Positions 22,240 through 32,640 of a stretch of 64,000 bases of DNA are shown piece after piece (within the stretch, counting starts at the first letter, position 1; the number at the start of each line of letters is the position of its first letter). The stretch spans positions 159,160,944-159,224,943 of the forward strand of contig BTPG01000004.1 of the NCBI GenBank assembly GCA_036245525.1. Direction: 5' to 3'. The stretch comes from Semisulcospira habei (taxonomy: Eukaryota > Mollusca > Gastropoda > Semisulcospiridae). A program made the translations under genes and the position numbers. The notes under the pieces were generated by a model. The model was not told the DNA's origin, ran no database searches, and was given only the letters and a program-made list of their open reading frames with translations.

Positions 22240-22430
22240 TGCGCTGGTAGAAACTTCAAAGCTGCGACCATAATTCCTCCGGCCAGGTGGTGCAGACATC
22301 TCAAGAGTGGTCGGAAGCGCAGCCGGAACAGGAGAGGCAGACCGCGTGCTTATCGCTCGGCCATTGGAAGTCGCTGCAATGCAGGCAGGTGCAAACGTGG
22401 CAGCTGCAACACATATCAGACGTGAAAGGC
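22240..22430 (-). pseudogene. DIRS copy C gag zinc-finger start
   Basis: The minus strand encodes CLHCSDFQWPSDKHAVCLSC followed by SGCASDHS, then a TGA and further gag-like residues (DVCTTWPEELW) in the same frame before another TGA. The Trp in FQWP is kept here, unlike copy B. It shows that the FQWPSD-x-H-x-V-C-L-x-C-S-G-C motif is the ancestral gag start of this family. Confidence 0.75.
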
Positions 22431-23070
22431 AACCGGGCGTGGGCTCCCTGAGGCCCCGCCAAATGAGTTCGAGCGTCAACGTGAGTCGTCATGCGAGTGA
22501 CACGAAAGCACCCCCGGTTGAAGCCACCGCCCAGCCCCAGGGCCGGTTGAGGGCAAGGACCAAGGCCCTGGCTGCAGGGACGAGAAGGGGGAACCTGTCA
22601 CACGGCCCACAGGACACGCCGGCGGAAAGGTAAAGTCCCAGAAGGCACACCGTAAATCCCAGTAGCCACACCCGCAACCACGTAACTCCAAGGTACGACG
22701 GGGAACCACAAATCCAAGGAACCCACGTAATCCAAGGGACACACGTAATCCAAAGGGACACATGGAATCCAAGGGAACACACGTAATCCAAAGCTGACCG
22801 GCCCTAAGAACCGGTCACACCGTACACAGCTAAAGGTCCTGTAGGCTAAAACACAACCGTTCATGGTAAGCTAAGCAAAACGACTAGCGTGACACCATGC
22901 GGCACATGACTGGATGGGCAGGGACGGGAGGCTACTCAGGGCCCCTGGTTACGGCCCTTTGAGTTGCCTCCCTGGTTGTGTAGAAACACAACAGGTTCTT
23001 AGGCTGAAATTAGGTACGCTAGGCATACTTCCTAGTAGTAATGTCATCGGGAATGTATTTTGAGAAAACA

Positions 23071-23172
23071 ATTAAAGACACAATGTACATGTACAATTGT
23101 AAAAGTAACCACAACAAAGAGAAATGAAAAAGTCAACTAAAAAAAGAAAAAAATAACCCACAGCAATTATAC
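23071..23172. other. SKI2 intron end
   Basis: Short host intron segment between the right end of DIRS copy C and the donor of the next SKI2 exon (AAG|GTATAA). Confidence 0.8.
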
Positions 23173-23391
23173 CTTCACTAAGACATCATTCAGCTGTGGC
23201 TCCGAGCAGTGTTTTTGTTCAAACACCATGCATGACAGAACGGCCGCAATGTCTGTTGGATGAAGCTCAGTCAGCATATTTTCAAACACAAGCTCCGTGA
23301 TCATCAGCTCGTGGTTGGAAATTTCACACGCCACCCGCCCCTTCAGCTGCACGGCATTGTGTACATCGATGTAGTGGAGTCTCCTCAACAC
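23173..23391 (-). CDS. SKIV2L: SKI2/SKIV2L RNA helicase exon
   Basis: Exon of 219 nt, 73 codons, phase 0 at both ends. It encodes VLRRLHYIDVHNAVQLKGRV, HELMITELVFENMLTELHPT and DIAAVLSCMVFE, which aligns with human Ski2 [20 protein letters not shown]...HELLLTELMFDN...PEEIAALLSG. This is the winged-helix/arch-to-DSHCT part typical of Ski2/Mtr4 helicases. The acceptor is GTGGCAG after 23391 and the donor is AAG|GTATAA. Confidence 0.93.
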
Positions 23392-23898
23392 CTGCCACAA
23401 ATAAACATATAAAATAATTCAACATGGCAACATTGGCTAAAGAAGGCTAGTAAAGCCGATGTATGGTGTTGGATGTTTTTTTCCATCGTATAAAAATAAT
23501 TCACTGTAATTCAACCATTTAACCCCATGGCCACATTTCCATCAACTAAAACCACTACAGACACCCAAAGGGTTAAAAAAGATGAATCGGTCTCTACGCA
23601 CTGAAGAACGCCACATGTTTTGAACTCCTCCACTGTCAGGGAATAATAAGAATCACCCAGCTGCAAGAGGCATAGATCCTCATGAGCCCCCGCAAATGCG
23701 GAGGCTCATGAGGATCTCTGCCTCTTGCTGGCCTAATCATTATCCGTAACCCATTTAACAGTCATAAAAATTGACCTTTTGCTCAGTGTGTATCACTTCA
23801 GATTTCACAGCATACTGATTGTGATACAAACGTATTACTGTGGAACTGTCTGCAATGCATATGTAGGAGTCCCAAATAGCAGAAAATATAGCACTAAC
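23392..23898. other. SKI2 intron with a fold-back
   Basis: Intron. At 23662-23732 there is an inverted repeat (GCAAGAGGCATAGATCCTCA ... complement ending CTGCCTCTTGC) with a loop near AAA. A similar motif is found near 10000-10045. No other gene. Confidence 0.75.
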
Positions 23899-24009
23899 CT
23901 CCATTCTCTGTTCATATTCTGGCAAAAGTTGGAGGCTGCGATCAGACAGAAGGAACTGTAGTCGGCGGTATTCCTCTTTCAGTGACATATTGGCTCTGAT
24001 CTGCTGAAA
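23899..24009 (-). CDS. SKIV2L: SKI2/SKIV2L RNA helicase exon
   Basis: Exon of 111 nt, 37 codons, phase 0 at both ends. It encodes FQQIRANMSLKEEYRRLQFL followed by LSDRSLQLLPEYEQRME. Human Ski2 has [20 protein letters not shown] then LLLLPEYHQRVEV. Two acceptors 6 nt apart are possible; the upstream one (TTCCAG, exon from 24009) keeps exact alignment length with human Ski2 and is preferred. The donor is GAG|GTTAGT. Confidence 0.92.
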
Positions 24010-24513
24010 CTGGAACAAGGCACACGACAATCTTTCACTGTAAAATCCTAAAAACTCTGGCTGCCGGTAGGTTTCTTTGTTGGGGTGATCACCTGATAAA
24101 AAACACTACTGACAGCCAAAGGGTTAATTGTCTTTGCACCAGCACGAGGCACATTTCAGAACTGTGCTTCAAAACTGAAATCTGAGCATAATAGATCCTT
24201 TATTGTGCATTATGAGGAACACTGAGTAATGCTTTTTTAAGTCATCATTTGCTTTCTGGCACAGGAGGGGTGGGTGGGGGGGGGGGGGGTTGGGGGGAGG
24301 ATGAGGGGGGAAGGGGGGAGAGAGGGGAGGGGGGAGGGAGGGGAGGGGGGACGTTCGGACCTGCACACATTTTTTTCAATGTCTTGTTCTGACAGTGACT
24401 GCCACCACTTTAGTTCTTGTAGAAATTTGTGAAGTATGGCCAGGCATAATGGCAATCCTCTTAAAACCACTCCCTGTTGAGAAAGAGGGGAACATACTAG
24501 CGACAAAACTTAC
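24010..24513. other. SKI2 intron, G-rich tract
   Basis: Intron with a long G/A-rich stretch at about 24262-24355 (GGGG runs), likely G-quadruplex-forming on the plus strand. No gene. Confidence 0.7.
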
Positions 24514-24724
24514 ATGTTCATCAAACTTTGGGCAGTGCACACACTGGAACTGGCTGAATTCCTCCTTCATGAACTGCAGGGAACGAAACCTTTCCACAAG
24601 TTCAATGTCACGCAGATGAAGGTCTTTCACAGGGTCAAGGCCACTAAGACCCTGGGGGTTTTCCTCTGATAACCTCAACAGCTCCTGAGTAGCCAAAGTA
24701 ACTGTCTGCGATGGTGGGTCATCT
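24514..24724 (-). CDS. SKIV2L: SKI2/SKIV2L RNA helicase exon
   Basis: Exon of 211 nt. Its first base completes a split Lys codon, then 70 codons follow: ATQELLRLSEENPQGLSGLD, PVKDLHLRDIELVERF and CVHCPKFDEH. Human Ski2 has [20 protein letters not shown]...PVNDLQLKDMSVVEG...CVHSPRF. The donor is CAT|GTAAGT and the acceptor TTTCTAG. This is the stalk of the Ski2 insertion (arch) region. The split codon fits the two-base overhang of the exon at 25210. Confidence 0.93.
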
Positions 24725-25209
24725 CTAGAAAGAGAGCATGAAACATTTAACAGATGCAGCCCTGACATGAACCAAGATATGCATCGAGCGTGATCATGGC
24801 ATGGATTCACCATTATATCTCAAGAGTGGTGCCAGAATAGCTTGGTGCCTGTTACAGGCACCAAACTATTCTGACACCACCCTTAAACTATCATATTCAG
24901 CCTGATAGTTCAAGGCATGATAGTTCAAGGGTGGTGCCAGAAAAGCATGGCATGGATTCACCATTATAGCTCAAGAGTGGTGCCAGAATAGCTTGGTGCA
25001 CCAAGCTATTCTGATACCACCCTTAAACTATCATATTCAGCCTGTCTTCTGATCTGTCTTCTGAGGTCTGCTCCAAAATTAGTGAATTTCACACGTAGGT
25101 GACAAGCTATTCTGGCACCACCTTTGAACTACGATGGTGAATCTGTCTTCTGAAACATAACTGCATTTTGAAGAATATTCAAAGTCAGTACCTTATCAGT
25201 TTCACTCAC
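24725..25209. other. SKI2 intron packed with hairpin elements
   Basis: Intron of 485 bp, mostly hairpin elements: copies at about 24803-24903 and 24953-25044 plus arm fragments at 24905-24945 and 25095-25155. They share AAGAGTGGTGCCAGAATAGC and its complement. Confidence 0.8.
24803..25045. repeat. Two adjacent hairpin (fold-back) elements
   Basis: Two inverted repeats of ~95 bp with nearly the same arms (GGATTCACCATTATA...CTCAAGAGTGGTGCCAGAATAGCTTGGTGC and complement). The second has almost no loop. They arose by duplication, since both are preceded by GGCATGGATTCACCATTATA. Confidence 0.8.
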
Positions 25210-25586
25210 TTAAAACGGGGTTGCTCTCTCTTTTTCACGTCCTTCATAATCTTGTCCGCTTCCACCTTGATCGTTTTCGTCGTTATCACACCAATGTCAC
25301 TGGACTTCACATCCACCATTTTATGCCAGCACACACTCTCTGGCACGAACAACTGTCTTGTAATCACTGGCACCACCTGCAACCCATTGGCACGAGTGGC
25401 TTCTCCTAAACTGCAATCGTCTCCCTTGTCACAGATAAGGAGGATGGTGAATGACCTTGTGTTGCTGGAGGTCATGCTTGTCGAGAGGACAACACCAAGG
25501 ACGTTGCTATGGTGACCATTGTCCACTGTGACGACCCTCCCAGGTGACAGAGCTTTGATGGCTGCTGGGTGTGACAGGACAACCTC
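25210..25586 (-). CDS. SKIV2L: SKI2/SKIV2L RNA helicase exon (most 5' in the window)
   Basis: Exon of 377 nt, 125 codons plus two bases of a Lys codon completed by the next exon. It encodes EVVLSHPAAIKALSPGRVVT, NVLGVVLSTSMTSSNTRSFT, ILLICDKGDD, VGVITTKT-like DIGVITTKTIKVEADKIM and KKREQPRF. Human Ski2 has VLSHPAAV...DVLGVILQ...TRVFTTLVLCDK...MAAITTKVLRVNGEKIL...KRQQPKFK. This is the beta-barrel (SK/arch) insertion after the helicase core. The acceptor TTTATAG lies after 25586 and the donor is TTTAA|GTGAGT. Exons encoding the DExH core (Walker A, DEVH) should lie upstream but are not seen in the rest of the window. Confidence 0.93.
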
Positions 25587-26159
25587 CTATAAAATGCAAT
25601 ACAAAAGAATAGCAAAGACCTCATGGCTCAAGTGCATGACCATTCCACATGATGATTCAGACATTCTCTGACCTCGGCATCTTTGGGAGAACATTCAAGT
25701 AAGTAAACATAAAAATGTCTTGATATAGCAAAACACGTTTTGAGTGACAACATTTAATATTATGAGAGATCGCCACATTTATGAAACATCACCTGTCATT
25801 AAAGACCAGCATTCAGGTGGCTACAGCTGTCTCAATGATGGTCTTTAACTCTTTCATCGGCAAATTTATATAGAGTCATTTGTTCCCAGTGCCAAATTGT
25901 TTTTCAGCTGTGTGAACTGCTGGACGGTGGGTCTCTTTAATTGCTTATATCTTAAAAACTTTTCCAGATATTTACTTTAAAATTGTGTGTGTATTTGGGT
26001 CAGATGTTAATTTTATGATAAAATTTGTATTCATGACTGTAACTTTGACTGATTGATTACACAGCAACATATCCAATGTTTAAAATACACGTGGAGTGCA
26101 CATGACATGAACATCATCAGTGAACAAGAAAGGCAAAGCCATTATGGCTCACATGTATG
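25587..26159. other. SKI2 intron, nothing recognised
   Basis: AT-rich sequence upstream of the last recognised SKI2 exon. No coding exon was found in it. Confidence 0.6.
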
Positions 26160-26654
26160 ACCGATTTACATATGCGTGACCTTTGTGACAAGGGCTGGCT
26201 TCTGCAGCAGCAAAATCCAGGTTTTCTGAAAATGTAAGCATTTTTCACACGTCACCCCCCCCCCCCCCTCATGACCCTTGAACTTTGTGCTGAGTTGACT
26301 AAATTAGTATGCATAGGAAGGTCTTATCATCAGCTATCTTTGTACCAAATTTGGCTGAAAATTTGGCAAAAATTTTGGTAATACCTACAATTTTATTTTT
26401 AAAAAATCAGCATTTTGCACACATTTGCCAGCCTCTTTTGACCCTTGACCTTTCCAAGGGTCATCCAAATTAGTATGCATAGAAAGGTCTTCCCATCAGG
26501 TATCTCTGTAGCAAGTTTGGGTTTGAAGTTGTGAACAGTATTTGAGAAAAAACATCTTTTGTCAAAATAAACTTTTTTTCACCTATTTCCTGAGCTCTTC
26601 ATGACCTTGACCTTTCCGAGAAGTAATTCAAATTAATATGCATAGACCTTTGAA
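26160..26654. repeat. Satellite-like repeats with TGACCTTGACCTTT core
   Basis: About three degenerate units of ~170-180 bp, each with CCCTTGACC(T)TT, AAATTAGTATGCATA, GGAAGGTCTT and a CAGxTATCTxTGTA block (near 26270, 26440 and 26600). The third is cut short at 26654 by the terminal block of DIRS copy D. Confidence 0.7.
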
Positions 26655-26989
26655 ATTAATTTTTCTCTAAAATGTATTTTTTCGAAAAATACTTACCGAA
26701 TGACATGACTCGGAGGTCCCTCCCTCCTCCCCGCTTGCCGCTGGTAACTCCGTAGACAACTGGCTAAAGGAGACACCACCTGGCGCCTGACCGGATGGGC
26801 AGGGGAGGCTACTCTCGTCCCTGTTAGGGATCCCCGATAGCTCTCTCGTCCCTTTCAGGGATCCCCGAGAGCCTCCTGGGGGGACCCTTTGGGTTTTAGG
26901 CTAAAATTGGTAAGCAAGTAGACTATTTCCGGTTAGTCATGTCATCGGTAAGTATTTTTCGAAAAAATACATTTTAGAGAAAAATTAAT
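26655..26989. repeat. Terminal block flanking DIRS copy D, bounded by inverted repeats
   Basis: 335 bp with near-perfect inverted ends (ATTAATTTTTCTCTAAAATG at the left, complement at the right, ~54 bp in all). The interior 26752-26955 is almost identical, in the same orientation, to the right end of copy D (32813-33003), so it is a copy of the element's 5' terminal region. The homologous block at 11085-11387 is inverted relative to this one. The ends contain CGGTAAGTA, a consensus splice-donor sequence pointing outward on both sides. Confidence 0.8.
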
Positions 26990-27199
26990 TTGTTTCCTCA
27001 AAACACATTACCGATGACATGACTAACCGGAAGAATGGCAAAGAGGAGGAGGGTGCCGCACAATCCCCTTTTAGAAACCTCTTCAGGGACGAAGACGGCC
27101 CGTCACTCCTGATCACCCACTCCCGACAATTTTAGCGAAGTGCCGCCTAAGCGCCGAGGGCGCCTGGAGGGAGTGTTGCGCCGTAGAAGCCGCCCACCA

Positions 27200-28230
27200 G
27201 CGTAAGGTTGTCGCGCTGGAACGTCAGGGCGTGAAGGTAGGAGTGGGCGACGGTAGATTCGGCCCCCTACCCCACTACAGCCAAGTCCTTCACCGCACAG
27301 GTGCGGCCGCAGGCGAGACTTGTGGCCAAGGCGCGAACTTCAAGGCGCGGACCATGCGTGTCTCCGCTCCCTGTGGGAAAGGTCGCGAAGGCGGACCGAA
27401 AAACCCAGCGGAGCGAGGAGGAGAGCGTTGGGCTGAGAAGTCGGATCTGCCAGCGGCAAGGAGACGAGCCCGTCCCCTCAGCACGGACTTGGAGCGACGC
27501 AGGTAGATACGAAGAGCCTACACCGGGTCTTGCTGCGGAGTCCCCCGAGGAAGCCGGGTCGTGTAAGCGGCCGAGTGGCGATGACCAGAGGCGCTGTCAA
27601 GGGAGACCTAGGCTGAGCGAGAAGGAAGGATCCGGGAGTAGCTGAACGGGGCCAACCACTCGGAGCTGCAGGCCGGCGGGGAGAGACGAGAGTGTGTGGA
27701 GCTCGCTGACGCAGGGCGCCGAGGCGAGGGCCATCAGGAAGCAGGTCTCCGAGTCACGTCAGCGAAGCGGGCCAGATGGAGCGATTCAACGGTCCGAAGT
27801 CAGTCAGGGGAGGACCAGGGAGGTCCCAGCGCGGGCCAAGGGGGCGGAAGACCGGATGCTGCACGCCAAACGCGCGATAAGGTCGGGCAGGTCCTTGCAG
27901 GCGCTGGGTCGGGACGGCCGAAGTGACAGTAGGCGTCGGCGATCCAGAGGGGGGCTGGTGCACCAAGGGGAGCCAACCTTGGTCTTGGACGAGCCAGAGA
28001 AGAAGTCCGCGAGCTGAGGAGTCGTCAGGCCGACGGTGGAGAGGCGGCGGTCAGAGGACCAGGCACGAAACATGCCACTTTCCCTCGTAGACACGTCTGG
28101 CAGGTCAGCGGGCTGAAGCGCTAGCGTCCGCTGTCGCGCTCGAGACGTCTCCAGCAGAGAGAGCTTGCCGCACCATCGCCAGGCGTGTAGGAGAAGTCGC
28201 TCGGGCAGGGGTGGAAGAGCGACTGTCGGC
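27200..28230 (-). pseudogene. DIRS copy D tyrosine recombinase remnant
   Basis: Frames show LLLHAWRWCGKLSLLE, STVGLTTPQLADFF and ACKDLPDLIARL, matching copy A LLLHAWRLSGKPSPLG, SPIDLTVPQLAGFF and TCKDLTNLMAHF. Several frameshifts break it. The catalytic boxes below 27700 are too decayed to read confidently. Confidence 0.65.
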
Positions 28231-28239
28231 GCAGCTCGA

Positions 28240-29700
28240 GCATCGTGCGGGGGGTGGGGAGAGGGAGGGTGAGCCCGCGGCGAGACTGAGAAGGTCGGAA
28301 GTCCACGATCCGATCCAGGAGAACGGCCACCAGGAGACGGACTGCGTTGCATCCCCGGAGGCTGAGGAGGACAGAGGACCAGGACCGCCAGAGGGTAGGT
28401 GTAAACGACCGGTCTGTCCCAAGGGAACAAAGTGCATCGACTGCCCAGGCCAGAGGTCGGGAACGGGGAGATGAAGAGGGGAAGCCGGAGGCTCCACTTC
28501 GTGGCGAAGAGAACAAGGGGGGAGTCTTCCAACGAGCGCAGAACCAGCGAAGGATTTCCCAGCGTAGGGCGCAAACCGTGTGAAAAAGCTGCCTCCGTCG
28601 CAAGCGGTAGTCTGCCAGTACGAACAGGTGCCCTGGACTGTGGCGGGCTGGGAGGGAGAAGTCGCTGTCCACTCGCCAGCAAAGGGGGCGACAGAGGAGG
28701 AAGCAGAGGTCGGGAGAGCGGGTTCCTCCTGCGTCTGAAGGCAAGCCACGAAGGGGGTTGTCGGAAGGACGCGGAGGTCCTGTGTCCGAAGATCGTATCG
28801 CCAAGCGCAGAGGGCCTGCCAAATGCAACCAGTCCCAGCGGGTCGACGTGCCGCGAAGTCAGGTTCACGGGCCAGCGGCCGGCCGACGAGCAGAATACAG
28901 AAGAGGGAGAGCGCCCCAACCGGCGAGACCGGCAACGACGCAAGCGAGCCGGGCAGTGGCGAGGTCAGGGGGAATCCGGGAGCCGAGCCAAGAATGTCCG
29001 TCCAGCGAAGCCGAAGTGGCGCAGCACAGGAGAGATAGGCACCAGGGTAGAGAGATCGCCGGAGGACGGCCTCCAGAGGCGGAGTACAGAAGACCGAGGG
29101 AAGGAGATCAGCCGCCGCACTCATCAGGAGGAGGAGCTGGAGCCGCAGTCAGGAGGGCCCGCCGCGCCGCAGCTACCCACGGGCTAGAACGGCACGAACT
29201 GGATCCGAGGCTCGTGAAGACGCACCAAGTTGCGGTCGGTCGCCAACCAATCCCAGGCGAACAGATGGCGAGAGGGCGAGGGGTCGGACAGTAGGCGCTG
29301 ACCAGGGCGACCAGGTGAGCAACCGGAGGAGGAGAGCATCCCTGCCCTACGAAGAGGGAGCACTGAGTGAAACCGCAGAAGCAGGTCCACCAAGGCGGAG
29401 AATGGCTGGCGGAAGATCGAAGGTCTCGAGCAACCAAGGCATCCACAATCCACGCAAGGACCCAGAGCTGGGGGGAGACGACACCAGAGAGGCCGAGCTG
29501 GGAATGGTCCCGTCGACGGCAAGCGAAGACAACGGCGGGGGCGGGAGGCCTGGGGACGTGTAGAAGCAAAGGGTAGGTCCCGGCTGGCGGCGACGACCCA
29601 GGGCTGAAGGCGACGCGAAGGGTCCGAGGCGGGGGAGCCGTACCGAGCGAGGTGCAGCATCGCAACTTCCCACGGAAGGGTGGAGACCTGCACGCGAAGG
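28240..29700 (-). pseudogene. DIRS copy D RT/RNase H remnant
   Basis: Degenerate matches such as FATKWSLRLPLFISPFP (copy B: FATRWNHQLPLFVSPIP) and GRLHLPSGGP are spread over three frames. No catalytic YxDD box could be read intact. Confidence 0.55.
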
Positions 29701-30540
29701 GCGAGGGCCTTGGTCCGAAGGGCGGGAACACAACCCACAAGGTTGACGCTGGGCCCACAGGCCTAGGAGGGTTCCTTCAGAGACTGCCAGGCAGGGCCGA
29801 AGGGCGCGGGTACCCACAGGAGCACGGTAGAGCTGCGACGTCGCATCAGGGGAGATGGTCAGGAAGGAGCCAAGCCGCCACGAACGAAGGAAGGCAAGGG
29901 CCGAGGGTTCGAAGCCATGCGGAAGATCCACTAGAGCTGGGAAGGGTTGCCGCAAGCACGAGCGCCGGCAGAACACCGGAGGCAGCGAGCACGAAGGGGA
30001 GCGAGAGGTCAGCGAACCGGGAAGCCGAAGGCTAAGACGCCGGCAGGCCAACGGCGAACGCCGGACGCAGAGTCATCCACCGGAGAGGGTCGGGGAGACG
30101 CTGGAGGCGAAGGGTGCAAGGGAGTGGGGAAGAGGATGTCCCGAGGAGAACGACAGCGCCGAGCACAAGGCGAAGGTCGACAGGGACACTGGAGGGAGTC
30201 GAGTGGGCGGGCGACGAACGGCGGGCGCCGCAACTATCCAGGCGACGAGGGCGAGGACGCCGATCCCCACTGCACTGGGTGTACCCCTAGGGGCACCCAT
30301 CCAAGCGCTAACAGCGCGACGTAGCTTCACGTCGGTGAACAGACGAGAACCGGTGAACGTGGAAGGGCGAATACCAGAAGGACGATCCCGAAGGAGTGCC
30401 CGCGGCTCAAGGAGGGGGCCCGTAGCTGGCTGGGCGACTCAACGAAGGAGTCAGCGAGTTGGAAGGAGGGCCCATGACCGACTAGGGTACCAACAGGCGA
30501 TAAGGGTCGCGGTGCCCGGGGCTCAAGGAGCGGGCACGAC

Positions 30541-31515
30541 TTAGACGGAGAGGCCAAAGGCCGACGCGTCTGCGAACAGGCAACAGGGGTCGCAGTGCAC
30601 GGGGCTCCTTCACAAGGAGCGGGGCACAACTAGACGGAGAGGCCGAAGGCCGACGCGTCTGCAAAGAGGTGACCGAGGGCGCAGCGCTCGGGGCTCCATC
30701 ACACGGAGCGGGGCACGAGTAGACGGAGAGGCCGAAGGCCGACGAGTCTGCTAACAGGCGACAGGGTCGCAGTGCACGGAGCTCCTTCGCAAGGAGCGGG
30801 GCACGACTAGACGGAGAGGCCGAAGGCCGACGTGTCTGCTAACAGGTGACAGGGTCGCAGTGCACGGAGCTCCTTCACAAGGAGCGGGGCACGAGTAGAC
30901 GGAGGGGCCTAAGGCCGACGTGTCTGGTAACAGGCGACAGGGTCGCAGTGCACGGAGCTCCTCACAAGGAGCGGGGCACGACTAGACGGAGAGGCCGAAG
31001 GCCGACGTGTCTGCTAACAGGTGACAGGGTCGCAGTGCACGGAGCTCCTTCACAAGGGGCGGGGCACGAGTAGACGGAGGGGCCGAAGGCCGACGTGTCT
31101 GCTAACAGGCGACAGGGGTCGCAGTGCACGGAGCTCCTTCACCAGGAGCGGGGCACGAGTAGACGGAGAGGCCGAAGGCCGACGTGTCTGCTAACAGGCG
31201 ACCGGGGTCGCAGTGCACGGAGCTCCTTCACAAGGAGCGGGGCACGACTAGAGGGAGAGGCCGAAGGCCGACGTGTCTGCTAACAGGCGCCAGGAGTCGC
31301 AGTGCACGGAGCTCCTTCACAAGGAGCGGGGCACGACTAGACGGAGAGGCCGAAGGCCGACGTGTCTGCTAACAGGCGACAGGGGTCGCAGTGCACGGAG
31401 CTCCTTCACAAGGAGCGGGGCACGACTAGACGGAGAGGCCGAAGGCCGACGTGTCTGCTAACAGGCGACAGGGGTCGCAGTGCACGGAGCTCCTTCACAA
31501 GGAGCGGGGCACGAC
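30541..31515 (-). repeat. ~89-bp GC-rich tandem array, about 11 units
   Basis: Unit of 87-90 bp containing GACGGAGAGGCCGAAGGCC, GACGTGTCTGCTAACAGG and GGAGCTCCTTCACAAGGAGC (a stem-loop). About eleven units run from 30541 to 31515; the last five are almost identical, the first ones diverged. On the minus strand one frame gives APLLVKEL, similar in position and pattern to the LLTE.G module of copy B gag, so the array is probably an expanded gag module. Since 89 is not a multiple of three the array cannot encode one protein frame. Confidence 0.85.
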
Positions 31516-31689
31516 TTACCAGGGATGCGAGCTGGGTGCTATCCCAAGTCCGAGGGGAGCTTGAACAATCCCACCGTGCTGCAGGAGGTCCCGAGGAAGA
31601 CGGGCAGTCGCGGGTTGATCCGCGGGGAACACCAGGGTAGAGACCAAGAACCTCCAGTCAAGATGCGCAGCCCGCGCAGCCGATGACAG

Positions 31690-32640
31690 AGGGGCAGCAG
31701 GCACCCGGTCGATACCGTGTGGTGGGCACCGGGTCACGGGAAGTCGCCGTCCGGGGCAGAGGCGCACTTGGCAACTGCAAACATACCCATACATGAAAGG
31801 CGACGGGTGGCGGTTAGCTAACACCGCCAGTTAAAGCTCCGAAATAACAAGCGAAACTCACCGTGAAATGCAGAAGAATTACACAGAAGGCCGAGCCAAG
31901 CACCACGTCCGGCCCAGCGGGGCGAGACGTAGAAAGCGGCCGGGACTGTACCTTTTCATGGCGGAACGGCAGAGTGACGAAGCCCAAGGCACCGGCCACT
32001 AGGTCACTGGAGGTCGCCGTACAGGGGAGCGGTGCACTTGGTAACTGCAACCCAAACCCAAACATGAAAGGCGACCAGTAGCGGGCAACAAACCCCGCCA
32101 TTTAAGGCTGCGAAATATGAGAGACACGCTAATTCACAGTGAAATATGGTTAGATAGTTATTCGGGTTTAACGCCGCGCAGGCGACTACGGCCAAAGCAC
32201 GGCGGTCACAGTGAAAGCAGAGAGAAAGCAACAGTAGCTCGAGCGAAATCCGACGTCCGGCCCAGCCAGGCCAGACGTAGGAAGCGGCCGAGACTCTACC
32301 TTCCCAAGGCGGAATGGCCGAGTGACGAAGCACAAAGCACCGGCCACTAAGTCACTGGAAGTTGCCGCAGAGGGAAGAGGCGCACTAAGTAACCGCAACC
32401 CATACCCCAACACGAAGGCGAATGGCGGCGGTAAACGAACCCCGCCATTACAAGCTTCGAATTTAAGAACATGTGAACTGCCAGTGCCGAAATGCGGAGA
32501 GAAAGAACAGCCGCTCGAGCGAAGCCCGACGTCCGGCCCAGCCAGGCGAGACGTAGGAAGCGGTCGAGACTTTACCTGTCCATGGCGGAATGGCGGGGTG
32601 ACGAAGTACAAACCACCGCGCGACGAAAGCCTAGAAGGTT
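31690..32640 (-). repeat. Three imperfect ~270-345-bp repeats of the DIRS gag-start region
   Basis: Anchors GTCACTGGAGGTCGCCG (or close variants) occur near 31735, 32005 and 32350, each followed by GGCGCACTTGGTAACTGCAA-like sequence and a CCGGCCCAGC(C/G)AGGCGAGACGTAG block. The segment corresponds to the gag zinc-finger start and its leader in copies B and C. The duplication is older than the 506-bp one in copy C, since units differ at many sites. Confidence 0.7.

Larger units (their letters stand above)
19583..23070 (-). mobile_element. DIRS-like copy C, deleted and rearranged
   Basis: Remnant with a tyrosine-recombinase fragment at the left (19632-19830), GC-rich repeated sequence in the middle, a gag zinc-finger start at about 22240-22430, a 5' leader and the right end AATGTCATCGGGAATG...GAGAAAACAA near 23070. 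The reverse transcriptase is absent, so this is a large internal deletion derivative. Around 22660-22800 short CGTAATCCAA-type words recur. Confidence 0.7.

Noticed and set aside
24262..24355. Possible regulatory G-quadruplex controlling SKI2 splicing
   Set aside because: G-rich tracts occur at many places in the window and nothing ties this one to regulation.
30541..31515. CRISPR-like array
   Set aside because: The whole 89-bp unit repeats with no unique spacers and the context is an animal retrotransposon.
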